Assembly (NCBI RefSeq): GCF_963676685.1
Contig: NC_092347.1
Coordinates: 84,446,592 to 84,510,591 of the forward strand
Length of the DNA: 64,000 nt
Source of the DNA: Mytilus edulis
Taxonomy: Eukaryota; Mollusca; Bivalvia; Mytilida; Mytilidae
Reading direction: 5' to 3'
Positions 48,651 to 60,832 of this stretch are shown piece after piece; position 1 is the stretch's first letter, and each line of letters starts with the position of its first letter. The notes beneath the pieces are model-generated. The model saw only the letters and a list, made by a program, of their open reading frames with translations. It made no database searches and was not told where the DNA came from. The position numbers were made by a program, and so were the translations under genes.

Positions 48651-49047
48651 ATAGTTATCAAAGGTACAAGGATTATAATTTAATACGCCAGACGCGCGTT
48701 TCGTCTACATAAGACTCATAAGTGACGCTCATATCAAAATAGTTGTAAAGCCAAACAAGTACAAAGTTGAAGACCAAAAAATTCCAAAAAATTGTGCGAA
48801 ATAAGGCTAAGGTAATCTATTCCTGGGATAAGAAAATCCTTAGTGTTTCGAAAATTCAAAGTTTTGTAACAGGAAATTTATTAAAACTACCATATAATTG
48901 ATATTCATGTCAACACCGAAGTGCTGACTACTGGGCTGGTGATACACTCGGGGACGAAACGCCAACTAGCAGTGGCATCGACCCAGTGGTGTACATAGTT
49001 ATCAAAGGTACCAGGATTATAATTGAATACGCAAGACGCGCGTTTAG
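48651..49047 (-). mobile_element. Retrozyme-like family A: one complete 344-nt unit plus part of the next
   Basis: ATAGTTATCAAAGGTAC starts at 48651 and again at 48995. The predicted cleavage C is at 48691 and 49035. Both spacings are 344 bp, so this is a head-to-tail tandem of one full unit and a truncated second. The truncated copy stops within stem III (AAACGCGCGTC kept, upstream ribozyme lost). The unit contains further foldable parts: GTCAACAC-CGAA-GTGCTGAC (48909-48928) and CTACTGGG with CCCAGTGG (48928-48935, 48982-48989). Tandem units with one hammerhead each are the known genomic form of animal retrozymes. Confidence 0.8.
48685..48728 (-). ncRNA. Hammerhead ribozyme motif, family A (one core change)
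   Basis: Stem I GCGTCA/TGGCGT, stem II GTCT/AGAC, GAAA and ACGCGCGTC are all perfect, but the core reads CTTATGA instead of CTGATGA. That changes the invariant G5, so cleavage should be abolished. Confidence 0.8.
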
Positions 49048-49049
49048 GT

Positions 49050-50149
49050 GTTTTTAGATACACCTGAAATGAAAAAGAATATTGTCTTTTTCTTGACTTA
49101 GACATTTCAGTTATACATTGGAAATACTACCTTTTAAATTTTATGACAACATAGATGATTCTCTTTCCTCATTGTTAAATTTCCTGTATTGATGTTAATG
49201 GTCCTTTTTGGCAGTTTGTCCGTTTAATTTACAGGGGAAAAAAACGATAGCTATCTTTTTTTAAGACACTTATGATTCTTTATCTGTCGATACTTATATT
49301 TGTTCTATCTCAATGCCATGATTGATCCCTAATCCGTTGAAGGTGTACTTATTGATATTTTAGTGTTGCAAAACAAAATGTGTTATACGTTGGAATAATA
49401 AGTTTGAGAAAATGCAACTAGTATTATCAGTTTTTCATGACGTTGTGCTGAATCATATTTAATTCCGTCATAGTCTTTATTGGCACGTTCCAAGCCGGGC
49501 GCATGTTATCCAGGGGTTATCGTTAGTTGTGTTGTTATTTAATTTTCGTTAGTTATGTACCTTGCTATACGGTTAAAGTTTGCGCATTGGTGAAGGCCGT
49601 ACGATGATATACAATTGAACACATTCTTGTTATTTGGTAAGTGGAAAAAAGTAAAATCACAAAAATACTGAACTCTGAGGAAAAATCAAAACGGAAAGTC
49701 TCTAATCAAATGGCAAAATTAAAAGCTCAAACACATCAAACGAATGGACAACAACTAGTGCATAGTTATCGCATTAGCCATCATACAGCATATTTTATAT
49801 TTACAAATTAATGGAAAATGACATGACATATTATCCCAAAAGAAACTAAAATCACACAGTGGATTCCAATAATGGTCACATTAACGATTATTTCTGTGTG
49901 TGTTTGTCAATGTAAAGGAACTGTAAGCAACTGTCATACAATAGAGCGGTTTAACTATTTTCAAAACGGGGTTTTACTCATTTCGTAAAATAATTGCTTA
50001 TACCAAGGCAGGAATAATTTGCCTTGGACTTTGGTATTTTTGTTAAACTTTTTTCCGTACATTTGTGTAAATTAATTTAGAAAGACAAAACATCACTTTC
50101 AGAGGAACCATCGGAATCCGAACAAAACAATTCATATGTTCGTGTTTTT
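49050..50149. other. No gene; scattered repeat pieces
   Basis: AT-rich. A family E tail (GGTTAAAGTTTGCGCATTGG, then GAAGGCCGTACGATGATATA at about 49590) and the reverse of the GGACTTTCCG/AGTTCAGTATTTTTG block (49650-49750) are visible. No coding sequence. Confidence 0.5.
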
Positions 50150-50650
50150 ATTTACAGTACAGTATGGTTGCCAATGAGACAACACTTCGCATGAGAACTA
50201 AGGACACAGAAATTAACAACTATAGATCATCGGACGGCCTTCACCGATGAACAAAGCCCATATCGCATAGTCAGCTATAAAAGTCCCTGAAATGAACCTG
50301 TACAAAAAATGAACGAAAAACAAATATTTAACACAGCAACAAACGAAAACCTCTGAATTACAGGCTCCTGACTTGAGACAGGCACATACATGCAGAATGT
50401 GGCGAATTTTAAACATGTTACTGGACCGTACCCCTCCTCTAACCTGGGACAGTGGTGTAACAGTACAACATACGAATGAACTATAACAGTCATTTTAAAG
50501 GCTTACTCATCAAATGGATACAAACAGAAATACATCTAACAAAAAACAGAATTGGACGTGACCAGGTACTTGATCATCCCAACAACAAAATGACACTAAG
50601 AAGCGATCTGAGAGTACTCGCTGTTTAAATACTGACAGCTTATTCAAAGC
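50150..50650. repeat. Interspersed repeat family E, inverted long copy
   Basis: Inverse of 43180-43800: TGCCAATGAGACAACACTTC, CGGCCTTCACCGATGAACAA, GCTCCTGACTTGAGACAGGC, GGACGTGACCAGGTACTTGA, TCATCCCAACAACAAAATGA. Two overlapping reverse frames (67 and 72 codons) are shadows of the repeat. Confidence 0.78.
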
Positions 50651-51239
50651 TAATAAAAAAGATCATGAATCTAAGAATAATTTTTCAATTATTACACATC
50701 CAACATTCAATGGATTTAGTGTTCGGACGTCATAAACAGTCCGAGAAAAACACGACCTTGTTTATCTTTTTAATACATAGATTTGATTAGCCATTGTTGA
50801 ACAAAAAAAATTAAGGAATCAGCGGTGTAGCGTCTCTGATACATCAGTTTTATTTTTTTTTATTTCGGCTTTTTTGGGGGTTGTTTTTTTTTTATTTACA
50901 ATAATAATTGTCAAGTATGGTTCAGGCAATTTTAAACTGATTTTTTACCATTAAATGATGCACATTTTCCGAAAGCTTAATGTTACCCTTTTTTGTACAT
51001 GACCTTTTACAACTGCCATACAAGTGAGAGATTTAGCTCGCTTAAAACCAGGTTAAACCCATCACTTTCTGCGGAAATGCCTGTACTAAGTCAGGAACAC
51101 CGCAGTTGTTTTTCACTTGTTCTGTTGATTGATGGCGTTTAATTCTGTCAGTTTTTGTGGACCTATTTTGAATTCAGTATTTTTTTATACTTTTTTACAA
51201 CAATAGTTATATTAGGTACTATGTCACAATATATTATAT

Positions 51240-51489
51240 ATATGACAAACAAGAATGTGTCTATAGTACATTGATGCCCCATCCACACTGTCATTTTCTA
51301 TGTTCATTGGACCGTGAAAACAGGGGGAAATCTCTAATTTGGCATTAAAATTAGAAAGATCATATTATAGTGAACATGTGTACCAAGTTTCAAGTTGGTT
51401 GGACCAAAAACTTTAACCTGAAACGGGACAGACGGACGTACGGACAAACAGACGGATGTACAAACGGACGCAAAGACCAGAAAACATAA
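51240..51489. repeat. Interspersed repeat with ACGGACGGAC-type tail
   Basis: CAAGTTTCAAGTTGGTTGGA, then GGGACAGACGGACGTACGGA and GGACGCAAAGACCAGAAAAC. I know this type of repeat as common in molluscs, but it has only one copy here and its class is not assigned. Confidence 0.55.
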
Positions 51490-51797
51490 TGCTCATAAAA
51501 GAGGGACGAAAAATATCAAAGGGACAGTCAAACTCATAAATCTAAAACAAACTGACAACGCCATGGCTAAAAATGAAAAAGACAAACAGAAAAACAATAG
51601 TATACATGACACAACATAGAAAACTAAAGAATAAACAACACGAACCCCACCAAAAACTAGGGGTGATCTCAGGTGCTCCGGAAGGGTAAGCAGATCCTGC
51701 TCCACATGTGGCACCATTCGTGTTGCTTATGTGATTACAAATCCGGTAAATAGTCTAATTCGGTAGGTCACATTCATGAAAGGGAAGGGGATTGTAG
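51490..51797 (-). mobile_element. Retroelement 3' flank (family F), best copy
   Basis: AACTGACAACGCCATGGCTA, ACACGAACCCCACCAAAAAC, GGTAAGCAGATCCTGCTCCA and GGGGATTGTAGTTACGACGT, immediately 3' of the reverse-transcriptase remnant on the same strand. Defines the shared 3' end of this element family. Confidence 0.75.
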
Positions 51798-52606
51798 TTA
51801 CGACGTAAGGAACATATCCGATATCATTTGTGAAACGGTTATTCCATAACGGTCAACCAACTCGTGATGGCGTCCGTAAAATTTATGAAAGGATGATTCC
51901 AACTTCACCATTTGGAACTCTTGGTTTAATAGCTTCCTTGTGAGCAGTAACCCTCTATCAAGAAAATCATGATAGGAAATGCAAGCACGTGAATATCGTA
52001 TCAATTGGGAGATATATACCCCTCATGCAGGTGCTGCTGGAATGTTGCTACTTAGAAATGGAATGTTCACAATTGGAAAGCTGAAATCATCTCTTTTGTC
52101 GTAAAGTTTTGTTTTCAACCGACCCTCATTGTCAATTTCTAGATGTAAGTCAAGATATGAAGCCGACTTAACTGTATCTGTAGTATCCTTTATCTCCACA
52201 TCGATGGGTTGATGCGTTCCATATAGTCACCAAATTTTGAATTGTTTAGTGAAAGAACGTCATCTATATAGCGGAAAGTAGAGTTAACGGATATTGCTAA
52301 CTTCTTATCTTTCTTCTTAAGAAGTTCCTGCATGAAGTCAGCCTCATAATAATAAAGAAACAAGTAGGCAAGTAGAGGGGCACAGTTTGTTCCCATTGGG
52401 ATGCCGACAGTCTGTTGAAAAACAAGTCCTCCGAACGTTACAAATATGTTGTCAATCAAGAAATCAAGCATCTTGATAATATCGGTTTCAGAGAATTTTT
52501 TGTTTGAATCAGAGTGATTCTTTACAAAGTATGATTTATAATTCAAAAATATTATTTGCAGCAAAGTGAAGTGAGTTATAAATGTTGGGCTGATCCACAT
52601 AGACAC
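51798..52606 (-). pseudogene. Reverse-transcriptase pseudogene, Penelope-like type, best copy
   Basis: The domain copies element RNA into DNA. Minus-strand order: KFSETDIIKMLDFLIDN, QTVGIPMGTNCAPLLAYLFL (motif B-like), FRYIDDVLSLNNSKF (catalytic YIDD intact), then after a frameshift near 52195-52205 DTTDTVKSASYLDLHLEIDN, YDKRDDFSFPIVNIPFLSSN, and finally RGLLLTRKLLNQEFQMVKLE and KFYGRHHELVDRYGITVSQM, ending SDMFLTS. A stop replaces the residue after SNIPAAPA (at about 52026). With one frameshift and one stop it is dead but recent. Upstream of 52606 the N-terminal part is missing, a 5' truncation typical of target-primed retrotransposition. Class assignment is by motif impression; no endonuclease domain is visible. 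Confidence 0.8.
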
Positions 52607-52639
52607 GTGAATTGTTGGTGACGTCGACGTTGCTGTAAA

Positions 52640-53775
52640 TCACTGATACACTATAAATCCCAATCATTTTTCATAGATACATATAAGAGGCAGACAAACG
52701 ATTCATTGGTGAGCGAATAAAACTAAATATAGCAATCCAATTAAAACATAGGAATAAACAGATGATCATATCCAACTAAGTTGGACATCACGTGACTTTT
52801 GTGACGTATACTTACCGCCATTTTGTATTATATTGCCCGATATAAAATGTATAGGTGCTTCAGTAAAGTTGAATTTTCTCATTAACCTGACCCGTTTTCT
52901 AACTTTTGCAAATCAATCCTTGATATTCAAACATATTTCTATGAAACAATGTTGGTCCTAACAGTTTATTTTTTTATTAAATTCGGTCAAATGAGAATCG
53001 TAAAAACATTACTTTTTCTCGTTATTTCTACGTTAACTCAATGCTAATGTACCGATACCCATGTCTACTTGTACAACAAATTAAGAAATTCCGTTAATAA
53101 AAATAAAACTTTGCAAATCGATTCAGTATATTCAATTATATATCTGGCGAAAAATACTATTTGAAACAGTTTAATTTCTGGGCAATTCCGGTCAAAATTC
53201 GATTTAAAAAGTGAAAATTTCGGGATTTTTCAAAATGGCGGATGATGTATATGGAAATGTTGCATCAAATCAGGGATTTGTATAGTACGACCTTCCTTGA
53301 TTAAATTTTATTTTCCATGTAGAATCTCTAATGTTTCTGTTATTTTCTTTGGTAATATTTCGATATGATTGATTTCAAAATTTCTTGATAAAAAAACTAT
53401 TATTTTAAGTGTGACACGGAAACATTTTATTTTGACTGATCCAGATATACTGTGACCAAAATAGTTAACAATAAAATTTACTTTGCTTTTTCAAAGGCGT
53501 TTTTCCTGTTTTCCGTATAATTTATCTTTTTGGGGAAATATATTTATACTTTCCTTTTAGAACAAAACAATATTTACGTCCCAAGAGAGAAAAAAAAATC
53601 CAAACAATTATTATAGATAAATGTTCTATACCTTTAAAATCCCATCACTTGACGACCAGGTGAACTTTGAGTTGGGATGTAATGTTACATAACAAAATAT
53701 TGCCAGGTAGACGTGCAAACCAAAAGCAACCAGGTGACATTAAACATCATGTGTATACATGTATTACCAGCGGCG
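52640..53775. other. No recognisable gene
   Basis: AT-rich sequence, 63-codon frame at 53667-53858 not recognised and running into the transposon end. Confidence 0.5.
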
Positions 53776-55360
53776 TTTTCGTTTCCGAAATTGGCATTAC
53801 TTTTCCGGGGAAAAAAGATGACGTTTCCGGGAAAAAAAATTTACGTTTCCGCAAATGAATATCTTACTTTTCCGGAAAAAAATTAACTATTCCGGAAAAA
53901 ATAAATTATTACTTTTCCGCAAATAATTAAGGAATACCTGTTGATCGAAAGCAAAGCCATAATAAAAAATAAATATTTATTAAGTTAAAGGTCATCATAG
54001 CATGCAAATAAAATTCATCATAAAAATGTACGCAAACGTATGTTCAGCACTATTATAATCAGATGTATCTTGAATGATAATAGTTCATAAGTCAGTTCTG
54101 GCAAAATACTTGTATCCAACACGTCTTACAAAGTCCACAGTAGTATATTGTCCGTTTACAAGTTTTGAATTTTGCTCTAGAAGGAAGTCCATCTTTTCCT
54201 TTTCGTATTTGCGAACAGGTGCTTTGACAGTAAGAGTTCTCATCTTTATGTAAGATGTTGTTTGCCGTTTTAGTAAAACATCGACAAAAACAAAAATGTT
54301 AGGATGACTAGCATAAAACTGCTTGTTCAGGTGGTCATGAAAAGACGTTGTCGTTCTCTTTTCCTCGGGATCAGGAGGTGATGCCCATATGGTTGGTGGA
54401 AATATGGAATTGCCATCTATGTAAAATTCCAAGATATAATCATCAAACTTCATACATTTGTCGTCAGATGGAACATCGGCTATTAACTCAACAAAGCATT
54501 CTTCGATCATGTCAGTTGACAAGTAAGCCAAGCCAAAGAAATGAGTTAGCCATTTACCTAAATCCGAATCTTTGTCTTTGTAATCGGCACTTAGACCTAG
54601 CGACTGAATTTTTCTCTACCAACTTTATCCTAAATGAAATCTACAACAACTGATTGTAGCAGCAGGAAATGTTTTCGTAATAGCAGTATGCATTGCACAT
54701 TCAAAGTCAATATGAACTACCTCGGGCTGGAGAGTTAATCTTCGGGTAGTGCACACATCAATAAGCAGATCCCACATTATGATGTAACACTCCTCGGATT
54801 TAAGTGGAAGTAACGCAAATACAAGAGGAATGTAGTTACCATTTTTACATCCATGTATCGAATACAGTTGGTAGAAGAATTTCGGACAGGATTTAAATGT
54901 GCAATCTATGAAAATATCAGTCATTTCATTACATAGACATTCCAAGTTGGTGAAACATGAAAAAATAACGATTCCCGAATCCAAATCATTCACTAAGATG
55001 AAACTTTTGCTAGTGTTCAAATCCATTTGTCTTAATGTCTCGTGAATTTCTAATCTACTTTTTGGTAACTTTGGAAACTGCTTTCGCCTTTCTCTGTATA
55101 AGGACATAGCAATTTCTCAATGAAGTTTAACTAATCCCTACCAGAGTCAACTAGTTATATCTAGTATATTGTAGATATAAGATAGATCAGAACCTTGTCT
55201 TTATTAAAAAAATAAATAATAATAATTCATCTTATATATGCTATTCAAATATTCAAATATTTATAATTTACAATTTACCAGGTAATTTAATTTGCGGAAA
55301 AGTAATAAATACAAATTGCGGAAACATATACTTTAAATTTGCGGAAACGTAGTATTGGGA
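53776..55360 (-). mobile_element. Mutator-like (MULE) DNA transposon with TTTCCG subterminal repeats
   Basis: Both ends carry clusters of CGTTTCCG and CTTTTCCG motifs in inverted orientation. TACGTTTCCGCAAAT is at 53842-53856 and inverted at 55337-55351. ATTACTTTTCCGCAAAT is at 53908-53924 and inverted at 55290-55306. The order outer to inner is the same at both ends, as expected for long inverted termini. Seven motif copies are on the left and three on the right. The broken transposase (54085-55107) lies between. Exact outer boundaries and target duplication were not resolved. Confidence 0.78.
54085..55107 (-). pseudogene. MULE-type transposase, two nonsense mutations
   Basis: Transposase of the Mutator-like class, which cuts and pastes its own element. 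One continuous frame of 341 codons is interrupted only by TAA (54627-54625) and TAG (54618-54616), directly after the conserved FHLG. The first part (160 residues) has MTDIFIDCTFKSCPKFFYQL (first catalytic Asp in IDCTFK), YIPLVFALLPLKSEECYIIM, VVHIDFECAMHTAITKTFPA (second acidic site) and the CRFH motif. The second part continues with RKIQSLGLS, KWLTHFFGLAYLSTDMIEEC, and the ending HDHLNKQFYASHPNIFVFVD. An in-frame stop just upstream of the first Met means any N-terminal DNA-binding zinc finger is gone. No frameshift is present, so inactivation looks fairly recent. Confidence 0.85.
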
Positions 55361-58300
55361 CTTTGAAAAATTAACGAAAATGCAATACCATTATTAGGAC
55401 TGATATAGTTGGGTATGCAATCGTTACTACTCGCCCTGGTACAAGTAAAAACAAAATAGAAATACGATAGTTTGGCATAATGATTTAAGATGATAGTTAT
55501 TAAAATATGCACTGGGAATGATCCTGATCTAGACCGTATAAAATAGATGCTGTTCTAGACCCGGGTTCTAGACTGTAATTATCTTAAACAGTTAAATAAG
55601 CGATCATGTTCTACAAAATACTTTGTTTAAAAAAAACCTGTTCTCACCAGCAGGGCACACATCCAAATCTTGAGGAAATATCTGAAATTTCAACCTCAAT
55701 TTACTCAAAAAGTAGCACCTGATAATATATTTTTTATTACATATTTGATTTAATCAGTTAAAAAATAGCCTGTATGCAATGTTTCGTCAAAAATTTATTA
55801 TGGGGTCAAAACTATCGTTTGCCTGTAATGCGATTTTTTTTCGAGTTGCAGGATTAATCATGAATAGATCCGGACTTTTTTATGACAGGGGACTCTAGAA
55901 ATATTTACTTCTATTATGTATATTAATGAACTTGTTATGATTCTTTATAGACTATAAATATGAAGTTTTAGCGCAATAAAGCTTTGAATTTGAATTTTTA
56001 ATTTAAAAATATATATGCCAGTTGTTATGGAAATACAATTCTGTGTATGTGTGTTTATCACAAAGAAATTGTTTCATATAATGTAGTTTTGATCCCTTAG
56101 CAAAAAACAGTAACACATTGTTCTTTTGTGACTAAAAGAAGAAGACAAAAATATCGTCTGCTTTGTTCGATGATAGAAATTGCACTCATGGCATGGATTT
56201 TACACGGTGTACAAGAATAAACTTTCTGGAGAGATATCGATGGTTCTTGAAATAAGCACCCTCCCTTCCCAACCTAATGGTATTTCCAGTTTGTATTGGC
56301 CATCATTTATTATTACAAAACTTTCACTAGTAGCTACTTTTGTTAATAACTGAGGATTTTTGTCATCACGATTTTATCCTACACACAGTGACAGTGTGTT
56401 AATTATAAAATATGTAGTTGTTGTATATAACTCTTTGCTTTGTCCTTATTAAGTAAGTTTAAACGTCAATGAATGAAAAACGAAAAAACCTATGTAATCG
56501 TACATATTTAATTATATTACAAATATTTGAAATGCTAACATTTGATTAATCCTTCATTTTATTGACAATAACCCGTAACCAATAAAACAAGAGTTGCAAC
56601 CGTCGATAAGTCAAGTCCTATTTCAGTGAAGACATTTACTAATCACTGTTATAGTATCGGAACACACTCACTGATTACAAAAATAAGTGTTTTAGTTTGG
56701 GACTTTTTTTAATGAAACATCGATAAATTTGAATGGATTATAGATAACTAATCAAGGTAAGACAGTACTGTTTGAAGAGATTAATTTAAAAAAATTATAG
56801 CATGTGCAATCATTTTGTAAGATAAATGCGTCAGACTTTTCTTAAGTTCAGAAATTTAAACTTTATATCTCTGCTAGCATTGCAACTTTGATTCCTGTTT
56901 CCTTTAGTTAACCGCAAACTCTTAGACCGGAAATTCATGTTGAAGATTTATAATTTAACGTCTTACAATTTTTTTCCGTAATGTCAAAATGATTCCATGT
57001 AATCATTGGAATACATTAAAAGATTTCAATGACTTTACTCAATTTTAATTAATATTTGTTTATACATCTGCTACGCAATATTAAATGTATCTATAAAAAA
57101 AACAAAAAAAAACAACAAATAACTACATGTTTGCTTTACAACTCTAATAGTGTCTTCCAAATGCATGATTACAGTCCAGCTGTCGATTTTGAAAATAAAT
57201 TTGTTGAAATGATGTATCACTAATTAATCTTTAAGAAAGTACAAAACAAAAAATGCCTACAGCAAATATATCAAAACTAATTCATATACAGATGTCATTA
57301 TAAAAAGTATGTGCGAAATGAACAAAAACTCAGTTATTTTGCTTAAACAACAGGCACGATCTCCAAGAAGAAGGGATGGGAAAAACGAGACAACATTTCC
57401 AGGTCATGCAACCTAATACTAACGAACAAATTTGTTCTTTTCGAATGTATAAAAAATACCGCTACAGATCGTAGTAGGAAATGTATCATGGCTACCAACT
57501 TAAGTTAAAGTTCATAAGGAAACTGACTTGTAATTATTACAGTACTACAGGTTTTTTTTGCATTCATAATAAAAAGGATCGTCTCAACTTTACTCATTAT
57601 ATAGCTTGGAACCATTAGAGCCGGAAATGAAAGGAAAACGATGTATTTATAAAAGGGAGATAAATAGCATATTGCTTAGCATAAGCCATCTGAGATAAAT
57701 ACCCGGATAAATGTTGCATTAGGGAGATGGAATGATTTTTGTATGAACTAAAAGTTAGCAGGTAATCTTTGAATAGATTCATTGTCCATTTTGAGCACTG
57801 GTTACATTTCTGTCATTGACTCATACTCAACAAGCACTTTGAAGTTTGACCCGGATCAGGTTTCAACAAGTTTTTATGTAGGCATGCCTTCCATCTGACG
57901 CGTAATGACCTCGACATATCCATTTGGGACCTTATATAGATTTTTTTTTTTATAAAAACTTTGAGTTACATTGAAAAAGAAGATTCTGAATGTGGTTTTT
58001 TTTTAATGATAACATGCATGCTGCACATTGTCTTCAATATCGTCCTATAAGATTGTATTGAAAATCCTGTTAAATTTGTTGTCGAGCATCATTATTACAA
58101 CAAAGATTGAACAAAAATGTATATCTGTAGTGTCAAAATATAATTTTCGTTTATAATGACCAACCAGAATAAGTTAGAACCTATAACATAAAGTTTTCTA
58201 TTTTTTCTATTATAAAACGGAATGATGAAAAACGAAAGGATATGTTGTATTAGTCAATTACATATAATATAAGTAAACCTTAAAACTCACATTAAAACAA

Positions 58301-58555
58301 CATATTAGATTTTTTTTATAAAAAACAAATTCTGCGTCCTGTTTTTGTGGGGATATCAATTCGCTAATTCAAAGTTTGAATCATGTATGATGTACAGCGA
58401 CCGCTAATTTGTGTAGGACGGCATGGTTCTTATCAGCAGGGTTAAGTACTCTGGGCTTTCTTTAATCAATTTCGAGCATTCTTCAGTACGATAGTAGTGT
58501 TAACTACAGTGTATGTTTGCTATCTATAATTATTGATTATTTGAGAGTGTCTACT
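55361..58555. other. Long AT-rich stretch without recognisable genes
   Basis: About 3.2 kb with no reading frame above background, no tandem repeat and no recognised interspersed family. Distant regulatory or non-coding RNA content cannot be judged from a single sequence. Confidence 0.55.
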
Positions 58556-58559
58556 CATT

Positions 58560-58930
58560 AAAAAAGAGGGGGCAAAAAATTCATAAATCGAAATAAAACT
58601 GAGACAACGCCATGGCTAAAAAAATAAAAAGACACATATACAAATAATAGTACGCAAGAAACAACATAGAAAACTAAAGACGAAGCAATACGAACACGAA
58701 GCAATACGAACCCCAACAAAAACTGAGGGTGATCTCAATTGCTCCGGAAAGGTAACCAGATCCTGCTCCACATGTGGCACCTGTCGTGTTACGTATATTA
58801 TTACAAACCCGGTAAAAAGTCTAGTTCGTTAATTCACATTCGTGAAAAGAAAACGGGATTGTAGTTACGAAATAAAGAACATATCTGACATCATCTATGA
58901 AACAGATATTCCATAACGGTCAACCAACTC
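58560..58930 (-). mobile_element. Retroelement 3' flank (family F), truncated copy
   Basis: ACAACGCCATGGCTAAAAAA, ACGAACCCCAACAAAAACTG, GATCCTGCTCCACATGTGGC and ATTCCATAACGGTCAACCAA, the last being the C-terminal end of the reverse-transcriptase reading frame. Stops there, so only the 3' end inserted (5' truncation). ACGAAGCAATACGAAC is duplicated once inside it (58680-58707). Confidence 0.75.
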
Positions 58931-59309
58931 GTTCGTCAAAGCAAATTTCGAATATTGGATAAACCATGTTTTGCCATAATAAAACTACAACAATACTTGG
59001 GGATGTAAATTTCGGTCCAACAAGTTATAGGAGAGATAACTGAAATTAAGAGGCGGGAGTTGACTAACAGTTCTTGTTCATTACCATCATATATTTTTGT
59101 AAAATTTGATCAGTTTGGCCAAGAGTTCTAGAGGAAATGTAAAAATGAAAAGTTGACGTACAGTTAAAGGCCCCATAGCTTTGTATAGCAAAATACTGGT
59201 TGGCATGGTAAGCTAAATATCTCAACATTGAAAAAAGAAAACGAATAAACACATAGCTAATAAAATAAGTCGATGCGTCAAGTATAATTTAAACGTCTAT
59301 ATAAAAATA

Positions 59310-59470
59310 AGAAGACGTGGTACATAGGAACATGATGTCAATGAGACCAAAGGCGTTAATATAAACTATAGGTTTTATACCGAATGGATTTCGACAATGA
59401 GCGAAACCTATACCGCATAGCATTTAAAAAAGTCTCCGAAATAATGACAAATGTGAAACAAATCAAACGA
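59310..59470. repeat. Interspersed repeat family E, fragment
   Basis: AAGACGTGGTACATAGGAAC, CCTATACCGCATAGCATTTA and AAAGTCTCCGAAATAATGAC parallel 50150-50320 with divergence. Confidence 0.6.
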
Positions 59471-59479
59471 TGAAACGAA

Positions 59480-60510
59480 TGCTGCATGCATCACCCACCA
59501 TGTGAAACACGGTAAAAAAAAATTAACGATATGAAAAGGACACAATCAGTATTTCAGATAATACGACTATTCTGGTATTCGTTTCCAAATATCTAAAATC
59601 AATGAGCTGATTAAACCTGGCTTTAAAGCTATCTATAAACATCTCTCTTGTACGACAGTCGCATCAAATTCCATTATATTGACAACAATGTGTGAACAAA
59701 ACAAACAGACTTAATAGGTAAAAATGTCAAAAATAGGGGTACAGCACGGGTTAGCCATTTATCGTCCCCCTCCGACGGACTTTCGTCGTTTTTCAAGACC
59801 ATACTCGCAAATGGTGTCAATATATGTATTAAAGAAACATAAAAAGGCATATAGACAAAGCACATTAGCAAAAATGAAGGACAAAACACGAGAAAACACA
59901 ATAACGGGATGTACAAGTACCGAGCCACGTCAAATGGATACCAATAAATACAGACTTAACAGTAAAAGTAAAATTAAGAAAGACAAATAAAAAAATTATA
60001 TAACACGTTATTAAGACAATGAACAATGTCAGTACTTAAAGGCCATCGTGTATTATTTGTGAAGTTGATACTGAATACTTATCAACAAGGTCTTAGCCCC
60101 TTTCTGTTGGACCTTTTTTTTTAAATTACGAGACGTTCTTTGATATACCCATGGTTCATCAACTTTCTGCTTAGACACTGGTGACGTTTTAAAAGTCTGA
60201 GTAGGAGCTGCAAGCTTTTAAATACCGAATAAGTTGGGAAATGTAAAACCCCTATACAGGTAAAGTTGGTAAATTGCTACTAAGGTGGGGGGAATTGATA
60301 TTATCAAAATTAAAATCGTCTCGTTTGTCATAGCTTTTGGCTACTCAGATATGTAGATGCCAAGTGATGGGACGAAGTATAGGAGCTGATAATGGTCTTA
60401 ATATCGTTAGTTTTGTCAACTTTTGTCATACTACTACTGCTATCATATCTCCTAATTTGAAGTTGACTATTTGGGACGGTTTCAAGAAAAAGATTAAAAT
60501 ACTAGTATGC
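59480..60510. other. No recognisable gene
   Basis: Two overlapping frames on opposite strands (59674-59928 and 59724-59990, 84 and 88 codons) are unrecognised and mutually exclusive. A weak relic of family F may lie around 60110-60300. Nothing else is seen. Confidence 0.45.
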
Positions 60511-60517
60511 AAACAGA

Positions 60518-60545
60518 CCCTCCCCTCCCCTCCCCTCCCCTCCCC
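60518..60545. repeat. (TCCCC)n run, G-quadruplex-capable on minus strand
   Basis: CCC followed by five TCCCC units; six C-runs, so the minus strand has six G-runs of 3-4 separated by single A. This satisfies the usual G-quadruplex pattern. Confidence 0.9.
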
Positions 60546-60832
60546 ACACATACAAACATAACTCAAATTTTGAACCTTATAGCTTCTGAAATTATGCATG
60601 AATTGTATCAGTAGCAGCAGAGCAAAAAAACAATCAATACAACCTAGTAATCTGTAAGATAAATAACTTAAAACTTTAAGCATAAAATCAACATAAAAGT
60701 AGGCACCTGCATAGATATAGAATAGATAATTGCATGCTCAGAATACAATTAAAAATGGCTTTGTCATTTTTTGCAAATATTTTAATGAAATTATTAGAAA
60801 AAAAACATCTTATATTATTGGAGCTGTTCTAA

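Noticed and set aside
48926..48970. Second hammerhead inside the 344-nt unit (CTGGTGA...GACGAAACGCC)
   Set aside because: GACGAAAC is present, but the core reads CTGGTGA and stem I does not pair in the required register; I treat it as part of a hairpin only.
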